Positions 14,667-23,240 of a stretch of DNA of 25,484 nt are shown here, piece after piece. The position numbers and the translations under genes were made by a program. Under the pieces are notes generated by a model. That model made no database searches. It was not told the DNA's origin and was given only the letters and a program-made list of their open reading frames with translations. The first letter of the stretch is position 1; every line of letters begins with the position of its first letter. Location of the stretch: assembly GCA_900543395.1 (NCBI GenBank), contig UQQT01000034.1, positions 1 through 25,484 on the forward strand, given 5' to 3'. The stretch comes from an uncultured Oscillospiraceae bacterium. GTDB lineage: Bacteria > Bacillota > Clostridia > Oscillospirales > Acutalibacteraceae.

Positions 14667-15370
14667 TACTTTTCACCTTCAAATTTATACCCTTGACCCC
14701 ACACGACCTTTATGTATCTCGGCTCTGCGGGATTAATCTCTATTTTTTCTCTCAAATGTCTTATATGAACCGCAACGGTGCTTTCGGTTCCTATCGCGGG
14801 AGCGTTCCATACGCTTCTGTATATATCCGCAGGCGATATAACTTCGCCGTGACGCGTCATCATAAGCTTTAATATGTCATACTCCGTGGGAGTAAGAAAA
14901 ATTTTTTCACCGTCGATAAAAACATCCTTCGCCTTATCGTCAATCGTTATACCGCCGGAGACGATAAGCGACTTATCCTTTGTATCGGCAGGACTCGAAC
15001 AGCCCAGCTGGATATAACGTCTTAACTGCGACTTAACGCGTGCAATCATTTCGACGGGATTGAACGGCTTGGTTATATAGTCATCCGCGCCGACGTTGAG
15101 TCCGAGTATTTTATCCGTATCCTCGCTTTTTGCCGTTAACAGAATTACCGGTACGTTTGATATCTCTCTGATCTTTATCATCGCAGAAATTCCGTCCATA
15201 ACAGGCATCATTATATCCATAAGGACAAGTTGAATGTCATTTTGACTTACAGCCTCAACCGCCTGCACTCCGTTAAAGACGCAGACAGTATTATATCCTT
15301 CCGATTCAAGGTATATTTTTAATGCGGAAACGATATCTTTTTCATCGTCGCAGATTAAAATGTTGTACAT
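14666..15370 (-). CDS. OmpR/PhoB-family response regulator
   Basis: A 234-residue regulator. Receiver domain 1-120 with acidic pocket D8-D9, phospho-acceptor D52 in LMDIMMP, T80 and K101. A winged-helix DNA-binding domain follows (about 140-232; LTPTEYDILKLMM, TVAVHIRHLREKIE, VVWGQGYKFE). It is the partner of the sensor kinase downstream. RBS AAGGGG lies 11 bases before the ATG. No target operon can be read from the window; the neighbouring importer and hydrolase genes are candidates by proximity only. Confidence 0.95.
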   Translation of the reverse strand: MYNILICDDEKDIVSALKIYLESEGYNTVCVFNGVQAVEAVSQNDIQLVLMDIMMPVMDGISAMIKIREISNVPVILLTAKSEDTDKILGLNVGADDYITKPFNPVEMIARVKSQLRRYIQLGCSSPADTKDKSLIVSGGITIDDKAKDVFIDGEKIFLTPTEYDILKLMMTRHGEVISPADIYRSVWNAPAIGTESTVAVHIRHLREKIEINPAEPRYIKVVWGQGYKFEGEK

Positions 15371-15470
15371 ATGTCTCAGCCCCTTACACGTATATATGAT
15401 ATCAAAAATAATATAAAGAAAACATAATGATTTTCATTAATTTTTTATTAAGAAACATTGATTTAAACTA

Positions 15471-15494
15471 AACGGGCAGTTTTTTCTGCCCGTT
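15471..15494 (-). terminator. Stem-loop terminator after the hydrolase gene
   Basis: aacgggcag (15471-15479) pairs exactly with ctgcccgtt (15486-15494) around a six-base loop, six bases after the hydrolase stop on the minus strand; the following U-tract is interrupted (GTTTAGTTT). Confidence 0.6.
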
Positions 15495-15499
15495 AAAAA

Positions 15500-16441
15500 T
15501 TACATATTATATGCGTTAAGATGCATATAGAGCCATTTTCTGATATCCCCGAAAACTTTTTCTCTGTCATCTTCGTTGAGGATTTCATGTCTCATTCCGG
15601 GATAAAGAATCATCTCGGTTTCGACGCCTCTTGATTCAAGTCCGTCGCACACCTGCAAAACTCCTCTGCCGAACATCCCTATTGAATCCTTCGCTCCCGA
15701 AATAAGGAGTACGGAAAGCTCAACCGGGAAAGTATCGTACCATTCCTTAGACGACGCTTTCAGCGCAAGCTTCATTACCGTAAGTGAACTGCCGAGAGTT
15801 ATTTCTCCGCCGCAAAGAGGGTCTGAAGAAAAATTCTCTCTGTTCGCACGGCTTAGCGAAAGCCATGCTCTTATATCCTGATCGCCGTAAATCTTAGACG
15901 TTACGGTTCCGAAAATTTCGCTTGCGGCGTCCGAACGTCTGTCCCTGCCGAGCTTATCCGCGGCAAGCTCTGCGGCAATCTCCAAGGGGGCGAATTTGTC
16001 GGAGAAATTGCCTGTTCCGCAGATAATAAGACCGCTTAATTCATAGCCGAAATTCTGTGCGTAAAGTCTTGCGCAGAACGAACCCATACTGTGTCCGAAA
16101 AGATAATAAGGAAGTCCCGGATTTCTTTTAATCATAATGTTATGAAGAATATGCATATCGTCAATCATTCTGACATATGTATCCTCTTCTCCGAAATCGC
16201 CCAGCTCGTCGAAGGTCGACGCGGATTTACCGTGTCCTATGTGATCGTTTCCGCATACGATAAAGCCGTCCGCAGCTAAAAAGCGGGCAAATTCGTCGTA
16301 TCTGTCGATATGCTCGCTCAATCCGTGCGCTATCTGAAAAATACCTATATGCTCGTCCTCGTCATTCTCCCATATAAGAGTTCTTATTTTTGTATGTCCG
16401 TTCGAGGACATAAAATACGCTTCTTTTTTTATAACTGCCAT
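15500..16441 (-). CDS. Alpha/beta hydrolase, monoacylglycerol lipase/lysophospholipase-like
   Basis: A 313-residue Hydrolase_4-type enzyme. The oxyanion stretch IAHGLSEHIDRY (37-48), nucleophile elbow GHSMGS with Ser118, an acid in LISGAKDS (about 255) and His in PGMRHEILNE (about 287) form the catalytic set. HG-x-x-E-H is typical of the monoacylglycerol lipase/lysophospholipase subgroup. No signal peptide, so cytosolic, acting on esterified lipids or small esters; true substrate unknown. It starts 14 bases after the alpha-glucosidase stop and is probably co-transcribed with it. Confidence 0.88.
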   Translation of the reverse strand: MAVIKKEAYFMSSNGHTKIRTLIWENDEDEHIGIFQIAHGLSEHIDRYDEFARFLAADGFIVCGNDHIGHGKSASTFDELGDFGEEDTYVRMIDDMHILHNIMIKRNPGLPYYLFGHSMGSFCARLYAQNFGYELSGLIICGTGNFSDKFAPLEIAAELAADKLGRDRRSDAASEIFGTVTSKIYGDQDIRAWLSLSRANRENFSSDPLCGGEITLGSSLTVMKLALKASSKEWYDTFPVELSVLLISGAKDSIGMFGRGVLQVCDGLESRGVETEMILYPGMRHEILNEDDREKVFGDIRKWLYMHLNAYNM

Positions 16442-16455
16442 TTTTAATCTCCGCC

Positions 16456-18131
16456 TTACTTAAATAAATATACTCTCGCCTCATACGGTTTTAAAAGACA
16501 ACCGTTATCGACAAGTTTAGGATCGTGATAATTGCATAAAACGCATTCGCCGTCTTTTAAGTCAAATCCGTCGGGAGCCTTAAATAAATGAGGTTTATCG
16601 CAAAACGAAAGAATCACGAGCATACGCTCATTTTCATAATGACGCGAATAAACGTAAAGTTTATCGCTGTCCCTATAATGTTCTTCGTATTTTCCGTAAA
16701 TGCAGACCTCGTTTTCTTTCCTGAATTTAAGAAGTTTTCTGTAATAATTAAGTATCGAATCCGGGTCATTCTCCTGAGAGGCGACGTTTATTTCCTTATA
16801 ATTCGGGTTTATACAGAACCATGCCTCGTCTGCCGACGTAAACCCTGCATTCTTTGCATCAGACCATTGAACGGGGGTTCTGGCATTATCCCGGGACGCG
16901 TAGTTTGCAAGCTTCAGAGCTTTCTTTTCCCCGAGAATTTTCTCGGCAACCTTGTAATTATTCTTAGTCGAGACATCTGTGTATTTGTCAATAGAATCGA
17001 TCTCGATATTAGTCATGCCTATTTCCTGACCCTGGTATATAAAGGGCGTTCCGCACTGGCAGATGTACATGGTCGCAAGCATTTTCGCGCTCTCGGCTCT
17101 GTATTTGAGGCTTCCGTATCGGTTAACTATTCTCGGCTGATCATGATTCTCTATATACAAAGCGTTCCATGCTTTTGCGTATAAATCATTCTGCCATCTT
17201 GTATATACCTTTTTCAGCTTTTTCAGATTAAATTTTGTTTTGAACCAGCTGTATATAAAGCAGTCCGCCGCCATGTGTTCAAAATGAAACATCATGCTCA
17301 GCTGCTGATTTTCACCCTCCGTAATGTGCTTAAGCGCCGATTTCGTGGTCATCATCGGTGCTTCACCGACAGTCATGCAGTCGTACTTTGAAAGGACATC
17401 GTTTTTAAATTCATTCAGATACTCGTCAAGGTGAGGACCGTGCATATAGTTTTCTATACCTGTCGCAACAGGGATCCAGTACGGGCTCGACGGCAGTCCC
17501 TCGCGCTTTGAAATAAACGTGATAACGTCCTCTCTGAAACCGTCTACGCCCATATCGAGCCAGAATTTCATTATATCCTTAACTTCTCTGCGGACGTTCG
17601 GGTTATCCATATTGAGGTCGGCTGTTCTACGGCAAAAAGATGAAGATAATACTCGTCAAGCTTTTCGTTATATTCCCACGCGGGACCGGCGAATGTCGAC
17701 ATCCAGTTATTCGGCGGAAAAGGTCCCTTGCCCTTACGCCAAAAATAATAATCATGATACGGGTTGTCATCGCCTTTAAGACTTTCCTTAAACCATTCGT
17801 GCTGATCGGACGTATGATTGATAACAAGATCCATTATGACTCTTAATCCGCGTTCGTGCGCACCGTCAAGGACTTCCTTAAAGTCGTCCATAGTGCCGTA
17901 TTCGGGCTGAATCGAACGGTAGTCCGCAATATCGTATCCGTAGTCCTTCTGCGGAGATTTATATAAAGGAGAGAACCATATCGCGTCAACTCCGAGATTT
18001 TTTATATAGTCGAGCTTTGAAAGAACGCCTCTGAGATCGCCTATGCCGTCGCCGTTTGAATCGCAGAAGCTTCTCGGCCAAACCTGATAGACAGACATCT
18101 CTTTATACCAACATTTTTTTATATCGTCCAT
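16456..18131 (-). pseudogene. malL: GH13 alpha-glucosidase (oligo-1,6-glucosidase type), split by a 1-base frameshift
   Basis: Two consecutive frames make one 558-residue GH13 enzyme, the usual length for MalL-type oligo-1,6-glucosidases. The upstream part (18131 to about 17621) has DSNGDGIGDLRGV and region I DLVINHTSD; the downstream part (to 16456) has region II GFREDV with the Asp nucleophile, region III VGEAP with the acid Glu, and region IV ENHDQPR. Around 17617-17624 the reading CAG-CC-GAC-CTC-AAT lacks one base: restoring it gives …AVEQPDLNMDNPNVRREV. All catalytic residues lie intact on the two sides, so the break is recent or a sequencing error. A weak promoter (TTTACT, 17 bases, TAAAAT at 18192-18164) precedes it. 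Confidence 0.88.
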
Positions 18132-18231
18132 TTAAAGTTCTCACCTTTCACAAATCTTTTTTTATTTTACCATTTGACAAGAATAAAGTAAAGCATAAGT
18201 TTTCAAAACCAGCATTTATAATATTTTATTG

Positions 18232-18260
18232 TTGCATTTTAACAAACACAGTAATATAAT
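18232..18260 (+). promoter_or_regulatory. Promoter of the PHP-domain gene
   Basis: TTGCAT (18232-18237), 17-base spacer, TATAAT (18255-18260), 17 bases ahead of the chosen ATG. The RBS AGGTGA follows at once, so the leader is very short. Confidence 0.6.
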
Positions 18261-18277
18261 TTTGTCAGGTGATAAAA

Positions 18278-19006
18278 ATGAATGCAGAAACAAGTAAAAT
18301 CAAACAAAAACTTATTGACTTATACCCGTATAAAGCCGAGCTTCACGCTCACTCATCCCCCGCGAGCACATGCTCCGAGGTTCCAGCAGAGGACGGCGTT
18401 AAGCTTTATGCGCAAAAGGGATATTCGGTGATAGCGTTTACAAATCATTTATTCTTGAATTATGTCGAATCGCACGGCGGAAAAGAAGGATATCTTGATT
18501 TTATCGAAAATGAGATTAACACCGCGAAAGAAGCGGGCAAAAAATACGGCATAAACGTAATTTGGGGCGCGGAGCTGCGTTTTGTCAACGAAAACAATAA
18601 CGACTATCTGCTTTTCGGAATCAACAGAGAAATTCTCTCAAGAGCAATAGACTCGCTTTCTTTCGACCTTAAAACATTTGTAACGGAATATAAAAACTCC
18701 CGTTCCGTAATCATTCAGGCGCATCCGTTCAGAAACGGACAGGAACGCGCGGATGTTTCACTTCTTGACGGAATTGAAGTATTCAACATGCACCCTAATC
18801 ATAATTCACGCGTATCGGTTGCAAGAGCATACGCAAAAGAAAACAATAAAATAATGACATGCGGAACCGATTTTCACGAGTACGCTCATGCGAGACTTTC
18901 CGCGACAAGATTTAAGCGCATTCCGTCGGACTCGTTCGAACTCGCCGAAATGATAAGAGAAAACGACTTTATTTTTCAAATCGGAGACAGTATCGTTATA
19001 GGATAA
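18278..19006 (+). CDS. PHP-domain metal-dependent phosphoesterase-like protein
   Basis: A 242-residue protein with the PHP-superfamily metal-binding motifs in order: HAHSSPASTCSE (about 22-33), TNH (about 56), GAEL (about 98), QAHPFRNG (about 148) and GTDFHEYAH (about 200). Relatives hydrolyse phosphate esters, e.g. histidinol phosphate or nucleotide 3'-ends; the substrate here is not evident, and HisK-type assignment is not supported by neighbours. The ATG at 18278 is preceded by AGGTGA; an in-frame GTG at 18269 lies within that site. Monocistronic between two intergenic regions. Confidence 0.85.
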   Translation: MNAETSKIKQKLIDLYPYKAELHAHSSPASTCSEVPAEDGVKLYAQKGYSVIAFTNHLFLNYVESHGGKEGYLDFIENEINTAKEAGKKYGINVIWGAELRFVNENNNDYLLFGINREILSRAIDSLSFDLKTFVTEYKNSRSVIIQAHPFRNGQERADVSLLDGIEVFNMHPNHNSRVSVARAYAKENNKIMTCGTDFHEYAHARLSATRFKRIPSDSFELAEMIRENDFIFQIGDSIVIG

Positions 19007-19089
19007 TTTTCATATTAATGCCGAAACATTCATAGTAATATCTCGAGAGGGAAAAAAGCTATATCTTATTCCCGTGAGGAGGTTTTTGC

Positions 19090-19239
19090 TTGAATGAGAT
19101 CGTTGAGGAAAGAGCCGTCGAATTAGGCGAATACATAGTAGCTCACAAATCTACAGTCAGAGCCGCGGCAAAAAAATTCGGAATAAGCAAATCCACCGTT
19201 CATACGGAAGTAACAAAACGTAACGTCCTGCGTCTATGA
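19090..19239 (+). pseudogene. spoIIID: spoIIID, truncated sporulation regulator
   Basis: A 49-residue frame from a TTG with a strong RBS (GAGGAGG, 7-base spacing). The sequence IVEERAVELGEYIVAH, then T-V-R-A-A-A-K-K-F-G-I-S-K-S-T-V-H, is the helix-turn-helix half of SpoIIID, the mother-cell transcription factor that acts after sigma-E. Known SpoIIID proteins are about 80-93 residues and continue with a conserved …RHIRGG… region that also contacts DNA; here the frame departs from the family after VTKR and stops. No other frame downstream restores that region convincingly. A weak CATAGTAA-like sigma-E element lies near 19031. The product, if made, would probably be inactive. Confidence 0.75.
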
Positions 19240-19272
19240 GCATAAACTCTTTAAAACCGCAAAAATACAGGT

Positions 19273-19304
19273 AATCGGCACGGTTTAATGCTGTGCCGAT
19301 TTTA
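19273..19304 (+). terminator. Rho-independent terminator after spoIIID
   Basis: aatcggcac (19273-19281) pairs with gtgccgatt (19293-19301), followed by a short T-rich stretch. Confidence 0.65.
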
Positions 19305-19358
19305 ATATTTCGTATAAATTGATTTGCGTTTTTCTTTTTCAAAAGCTCAAATTGTCGC

Positions 19359-19388
19359 TTGACATAAATGCTTTTGATGTGATATAAT
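19359..19388 (+). promoter_or_regulatory. Promoter of the purine operon
   Basis: Consensus TTGACA (19359-19364) and TATAAT (19383-19388), 18-base spacer; transcription would start near 19395 at the riboswitch 5' end. Confidence 0.85.
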
Positions 19389-19395
19389 TGTGCCG

Positions 19396-19508
19396 TAAGA
19401 AATGGCTTTTTGGGACTGACGGATAAGTGGAGCACCACATGAACCGAAAAGTTAGAACGCCGACCGTCTGGGCATACTTATCCTTTAAAGGATAAGTATG
19501 CCCTTTTT
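19396..19508 (+). ncRNA. ZTP (pfl) riboswitch
   Basis: The leader shows the pfl/ZTP consensus: GGGACTGACGG with GTGG-x-GCACCAC (about 19412-19438), a variable linker, and the highly conserved CCGACCGTCTGGGCA (19460-19474). The ligand is ZTP/ZMP (AICAR phosphate), which accumulates when 10-formyl-tetrahydrofolate is short. The GGGCA at the aptamer end doubles as the first bases of the terminator stem, so ligand binding would prevent termination and turn on the purine genes. GGATAAGT at 19421-19428 recurs in the terminator 3' arm and can also pair with ACTTATCC (19476-19483). Confidence 0.9.
19470..19508 (+). terminator. ZTP riboswitch expression-platform terminator
   Basis: A perfect 14-bp stem, 19470-19483 with 19490-19503, six-base loop tttaaa, then five T. 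Confidence 0.9.
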
Positions 19509-19528
19509 GTTTTTCGGAGGAGACACAT

Positions 19529-20020
19529 ATGAAAAAAATAGCAATAATTATGGGAAGCGACAGCGATTTGCCGATAGTAAAAAAAGCGGCGGACACACTT
19601 TCCTCATTCGGAGTGCCGTTTGAAATACACGTTTTTTCGGCGCACCGCACGCCCGATGAGGCGGCTCGTTTCAGCAAGTCAGCGCGTAAAAACGGATTCG
19701 GCGCTGTAATAGCGGCCGCCGGAATGGCGGCGCATTTAGCCGGCGCTGTTGCAGCGAACACTACCCTGCCGGTCATCGGTATACCAATAAAATCAGGTAA
19801 TTTAGGCGGTATTGACGCTCTGCTTTCAACCGTACAGATGCCATCGGGTATTCCTGTCGCAGTGGTTGCAATTGACGGTGCTGTTAATGCCGCTTTGTTA
19901 TGTATTGAAATTTTAAGCGTAAGCGACGATACGCTTGCCGAAAAGCTCTGCGCAAAGCGTGAAGCCGACGCAAAAAAGGTTCTTGAAAAAAACGCAGCAA
20001 TAGAAAAAGAATTCAATTAA
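19529..20020 (+). CDS. purE: N5-carboxyaminoimidazole ribonucleotide mutase
   Basis: A 163-residue class I PurE, converting N5-CAIR to CAIR in de novo purine synthesis. Motifs: GSDSDLP (near residue 9), SAHRTPDEA (near 42) with the catalytic His, and AAGMAAHLAGAVAANTTLPV. GGAGGAG lies eight bases before the ATG. First gene after the ZTP riboswitch. No purK gene follows in this operon; the carboxylase may be elsewhere or the direct route used. Confidence 0.96.
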   Translation: MKKIAIIMGSDSDLPIVKKAADTLSSFGVPFEIHVFSAHRTPDEAARFSKSARKNGFGAVIAAAGMAAHLAGAVAANTTLPVIGIPIKSGNLGGIDALLSTVQMPSGIPVAVVAIDGAVNAALLCIEILSVSDDTLAEKLCAKREADAKKVLEKNAAIEKEFN

Positions 20021-20035
20021 CGGAGGTATTTTAAA

Positions 20036-20746
20036 ATGGAAAAAACAGCACTGATGTACGAGGGCAAGGCAAAAAGGGTCTACTCAACAAGCGACCCGGA
20101 TTTAGTGATAGTATCATATAAGGATGACGCGACCGCGCTTGACGGACTTAAAAAAGGTACAATATCAGGCAAGGGCGTTATAAATAACAGAATGTCAAAT
20201 TATCTTTGCCGTCTGCTTGAAAAGCACGGTATTTCCACTCATTTTGTCGAAGAGCTGAACGACCGCGAAACAGTGGTTAAAAAAGTATCTATAGTACCTC
20301 TTGAGGTTATAATTCGCAATATTTCGGCAGGCTCGTTTGCAAAACGCTTCGGTGTTGAGGAGGGCATTGTATTTTCAGAGCCTACCATTGAGTTTTCTTA
20401 CAAAAACGACGATCTGCACGATCCTCTTATAAATTCATACCACGCGCTTGCTTTGGGGCTTGCAGAAAAAAAAGAAATTGAAGAGATTGAGGCTATGGCA
20501 TTTAAGGTGAACGATATCCTTAAAGAATATTTCCTCTCGCTTAATGTAAAGCTTGTAGATTTTAAGCTTGAGTTCGGCAGACTTAAAGACGGCACAATTG
20601 TTTTAGCCGATGAAATATCGCCCGATACCTGCCGTTTCTGGGATGCCGACACAAATGAAAAGCTTGATAAGGATCGTTTCCGCAGAGATATGGGCGGAGT
20701 AGAGGACGCATACAACGAAATGATGAAAAGAGTTTTCGGTAACTGA
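20036..20746 (+). CDS. purC: Phosphoribosylaminoimidazole-succinocarboxamide synthase
   Basis: A 236-residue SAICAR synthetase, joining aspartate to CAIR with ATP. Family signatures are YEGKAKRVY near the N-terminus, SGKGVINNRMS, VPLEVIIRNISAGS and DFKLEFGRL with DEISPDTCRFWD. Usual length for bacterial PurC. CGGAGG RBS; 15 bases after purE. Confidence 0.97.
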   Translation: MEKTALMYEGKAKRVYSTSDPDLVIVSYKDDATALDGLKKGTISGKGVINNRMSNYLCRLLEKHGISTHFVEELNDRETVVKKVSIVPLEVIIRNISAGSFAKRFGVEEGIVFSEPTIEFSYKNDDLHDPLINSYHALALGLAEKKEIEEIEAMAFKVNDILKEYFLSLNVKLVDFKLEFGRLKDGTIVLADEISPDTCRFWDADTNEKLDKDRFRRDMGGVEDAYNEMMKRVFGN

Positions 20747-20761
20747 TACCCGGAGGTATAA

Positions 20762-22207
20762 ATGAGCAGTTTAAGAGAAGAGTGCGGAGTATTCGGAGTA
20801 TACTCGGGAGAAACAAGCGACGTAGCAAGCACTGCGTATTACGGCTTGTTCGCTCTCCAACACCGCGGACAGGAATCCTGCGGAATCGTTGTAAACGACG
20901 ACGGAGTTTTTAATGATTATAAAGATACGGGACTTGTAAACGATGTTTTCACGCCGGATATTATACGTCGGCTGGGAGAGGGCAATATTGCCGTAGGGCA
21001 TGTGCGCTACGGCACCACCGGCTCTAATGACCGAAGCAACGCACAGCCCATAGTGGTAAATCATATAAAAGGTAAAATGGCGCTGGCGCATAACGGAAAC
21101 CTTATAAACTCGGGAGAATTAAGACGGGAATTAGAGCTTGAAGGCTCAATCTTCCACACCACAAGCGATACCGAGGTTATATCATATATTATAACAAAAG
21201 AGCGTCTTACCGCTCCGTCGATTGAACAGGCGGTAAACGCCGCAATGAAACGAATCAAGGGCGCATATTCACTGGTTATAATGTCGCCCGCAAAGCTTAT
21301 TGCAGTGCGCGACGAAAACGGATTCCGTCCGCTGTGCTACGGAAAAACACAGGACGGAAGGTATGTTGTTGCCTCCGAAAGCTGTGCGCTTGACGCAGTC
21401 GGAGCGGAATTTATCCGCGATATAAAGCCCGGCGAAATAGTTGTTTTCGACAAAAACGGCGTAAGAACTATCGAGGACCATTGCAAAAAATCGCCCTGCT
21501 CGCTTTGCGTTTTTGAATATATCTATTTTGCACGCCCCGATTCGGTGATAGACGGATGTTCGGTACATACAGCAAGGCAAAGAGCCGGCGCATTTTTGGC
21601 GCTTGAGCATCCCGTTCAGGCGGATGTTGTAATAGGCGTGCCTGATTCCGGTCTTGACGCGGCTTTAGGCTATTCAAAGCAATCCGGCATCCCCTATGAA
21701 ATAGGATTTATTAAAAATAAGTATATAGGCAGAACCTTTATAGCTCCCGGACAGAAAAGCCGTGAGGATAAGGTTAAAATCAAGCTTAACCCCATAGCCG
21801 AGGTAGCGCGCGGCAAACGAATCGTTATGATTGACGATTCGATAGTAAGGGGCACCACAAGCGCAAGAATAGTAAAGCTTCTGCGTGATGCCGGAGCAAA
21901 GGAGATACATATGCGAGTCTCCGCGCCTCCTTTTATGAACCCATGCTATTACGGAACAGACATTGACTCAAGGGAAAACCTGATAGCCTGCAAGCACTCT
22001 GTTGATGAAATAGCAAAGCTTATCGGCGTTGATTCTCTCGGATATTTAAGCATTGAAGGCGCCGAGCAAATAGCTAAGGGCGTTCACGGCGCGGGCTACT
22101 GTACAGCCTGCTTTGACGGAAAATACCCGACAGAAATACCGTCAGCGCCTATGAAAAACAGATTTGAAACTAAAATTTCCGAAAATAAGGAGAACGGTAA
22201 TGAATAA
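20762..22207 (+). CDS. purF: Amidophosphoribosyltransferase
   Basis: A 481-residue glutamine PRPP amidotransferase, the first committed step of purine synthesis. MSSLREE is a short propeptide before the N-terminal nucleophile Cys8 (ECGVFGVY). The glutaminase half has GHVRYGTTG and HNGNL; the transferase half has the PRPP loop VMIDDSIVRGTTSARI. Cysteines including ACKH and GYCTACFDG fit the Fe-S-containing Bacillus-type enzyme. The last eight bases overlap purM. Confidence 0.97.
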   Translation: MSSLREECGVFGVYSGETSDVASTAYYGLFALQHRGQESCGIVVNDDGVFNDYKDTGLVNDVFTPDIIRRLGEGNIAVGHVRYGTTGSNDRSNAQPIVVNHIKGKMALAHNGNLINSGELRRELELEGSIFHTTSDTEVISYIITKERLTAPSIEQAVNAAMKRIKGAYSLVIMSPAKLIAVRDENGFRPLCYGKTQDGRYVVASESCALDAVGAEFIRDIKPGEIVVFDKNGVRTIEDHCKKSPCSLCVFEYIYFARPDSVIDGCSVHTARQRAGAFLALEHPVQADVVIGVPDSGLDAALGYSKQSGIPYEIGFIKNKYIGRTFIAPGQKSREDKVKIKLNPIAEVARGKRIVMIDDSIVRGTTSARIVKLLRDAGAKEIHMRVSAPPFMNPCYYGTDIDSRENLIACKHSVDEIAKLIGVDSLGYLSIEGAEQIAKGVHGAGYCTACFDGKYPTEIPSAPMKNRFETKISENKENGNE

Positions 22208-23240
22208 TTCACAGTCTAAATCATACGCCGCCGCCGGCGTTGACATAACCGCAGGCTATAAGTCGGTAGAACTTATGAAAAGTCATATTGAAAGAACAAA
22301 AACGGCGGGCTGTCTTGACGATGTGGGCGGCTTCGGCGGCTGCTTCGGGCTTGATTTAAACGGTATTGATGAGCCTGTTCTGGTATCGGGCACCGACGGC
22401 GTAGGAACAAAAATCAAGCTTGCCATGCTTCTTGACCGCCACAATACAATAGGTATAGACTGCGTTGCAATGTGCGTCAACGATATAATCTGCTGCGGAG
22501 CAAAACCGCTTTTCTTTCTTGATTATATTGCGTGCGGAAAGAATTATCCCGAAAAAACAGCGGATATAGTAAGCGGTGTGGCGGAGGGCTGTGTAAGAGC
22601 GGGCTGTGCGCTTATCGGCGGCGAGACTGCCGAGCACCCGGGACTTATGCAAGAGAATGATTATGACCTTGCGGGGTACTGCACGGGAATTGTCGATAAA
22701 AAGAAAATGCTCCGCAAGGATAATGTTAAAGAGGGCGACGCGGTAATCGCGCTTGCCTCCTCCGGCGTTCATTCAAACGGCTTCTCCCTTGTAAGGCGTG
22801 TGTTTGACATTGAAAACTGCGATCTTACTTCTCCGCTTAAGGAGCTTGACGGCAGGACGCTCGGCGATACGCTTTTAGAGCCTACAAAAATTTACGTTAA
22901 ATCTATGCTTGCGCTTTTTGAAAAAATAAATGTGAAAGCGGTATCGCATATTACAGGCGGCGGCTTTTACGAAAACATACCGCGAGCTCTTCCGGAGGGC
23001 TTTTCGGTAAGGGTTGATAAGACATCGCTCAGGATTCCGCCGATATTCCGTCTTATCAAAGAAAAGGGCAATATTCCCGAACGCGATATGTTCAATACGT
23101 TCAATATGGGTGTAGGAATGAGTGTGACCGTAGCTGACGAGGATAAGCAAAGGGCGATTGAAATTCTCAATTCACACGGCGAGGACGCTTATATTATAGG
23201 TTCTGTTATTAAATCCGACGAGGGTGTTATAATTGAATAA
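22200..23240 (+). CDS. purM: Phosphoribosylformylglycinamidine cyclo-ligase (AIR synthetase)
   Basis: A 346-residue PurM, closing the imidazole ring with ATP. Motifs: SYAAAGVDI at the start, VSGTDGVGTKIKLA, CVAMCVNDIICCGA, GGETAEHPG and SGVHSNGFSLVR. I take the ATG at 22200, which has AAGGAG seven bases upstream and matches the family N-terminus; an in-frame ATG 36 bases earlier would add purF-antisense-frame residues. Overlaps purF by eight bases. Confidence 0.97.
   Translation: MNNSQSKSYAAAGVDITAGYKSVELMKSHIERTKTAGCLDDVGGFGGCFGLDLNGIDEPVLVSGTDGVGTKIKLAMLLDRHNTIGIDCVAMCVNDIICCGAKPLFFLDYIACGKNYPEKTADIVSGVAEGCVRAGCALIGGETAEHPGLMQENDYDLAGYCTGIVDKKKMLRKDNVKEGDAVIALASSGVHSNGFSLVRRVFDIENCDLTSPLKELDGRTLGDTLLEPTKIYVKSMLALFEKINVKAVSHITGGGFYENIPRALPEGFSVRVDKTSLRIPPIFRLIKEKGNIPERDMFNTFNMGVGMSVTVADEDKQRAIEILNSHGEDAYIIGSVIKSDEGVIIE

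Noticed and set aside
16456..18131. Two separate GH13 genes
   Set aside because: Neither half has all catalytic regions, the second has no RBS, and one added base joins them into a normal-length enzyme.
19396..19508. A guanine/adenine (purine) riboswitch ahead of purE
   Set aside because: The conserved CCGACCG-x-CTGGGCA and upstream GCACCAC pattern are those of the ZTP class, and the three-way-junction purine aptamer core is not seen.
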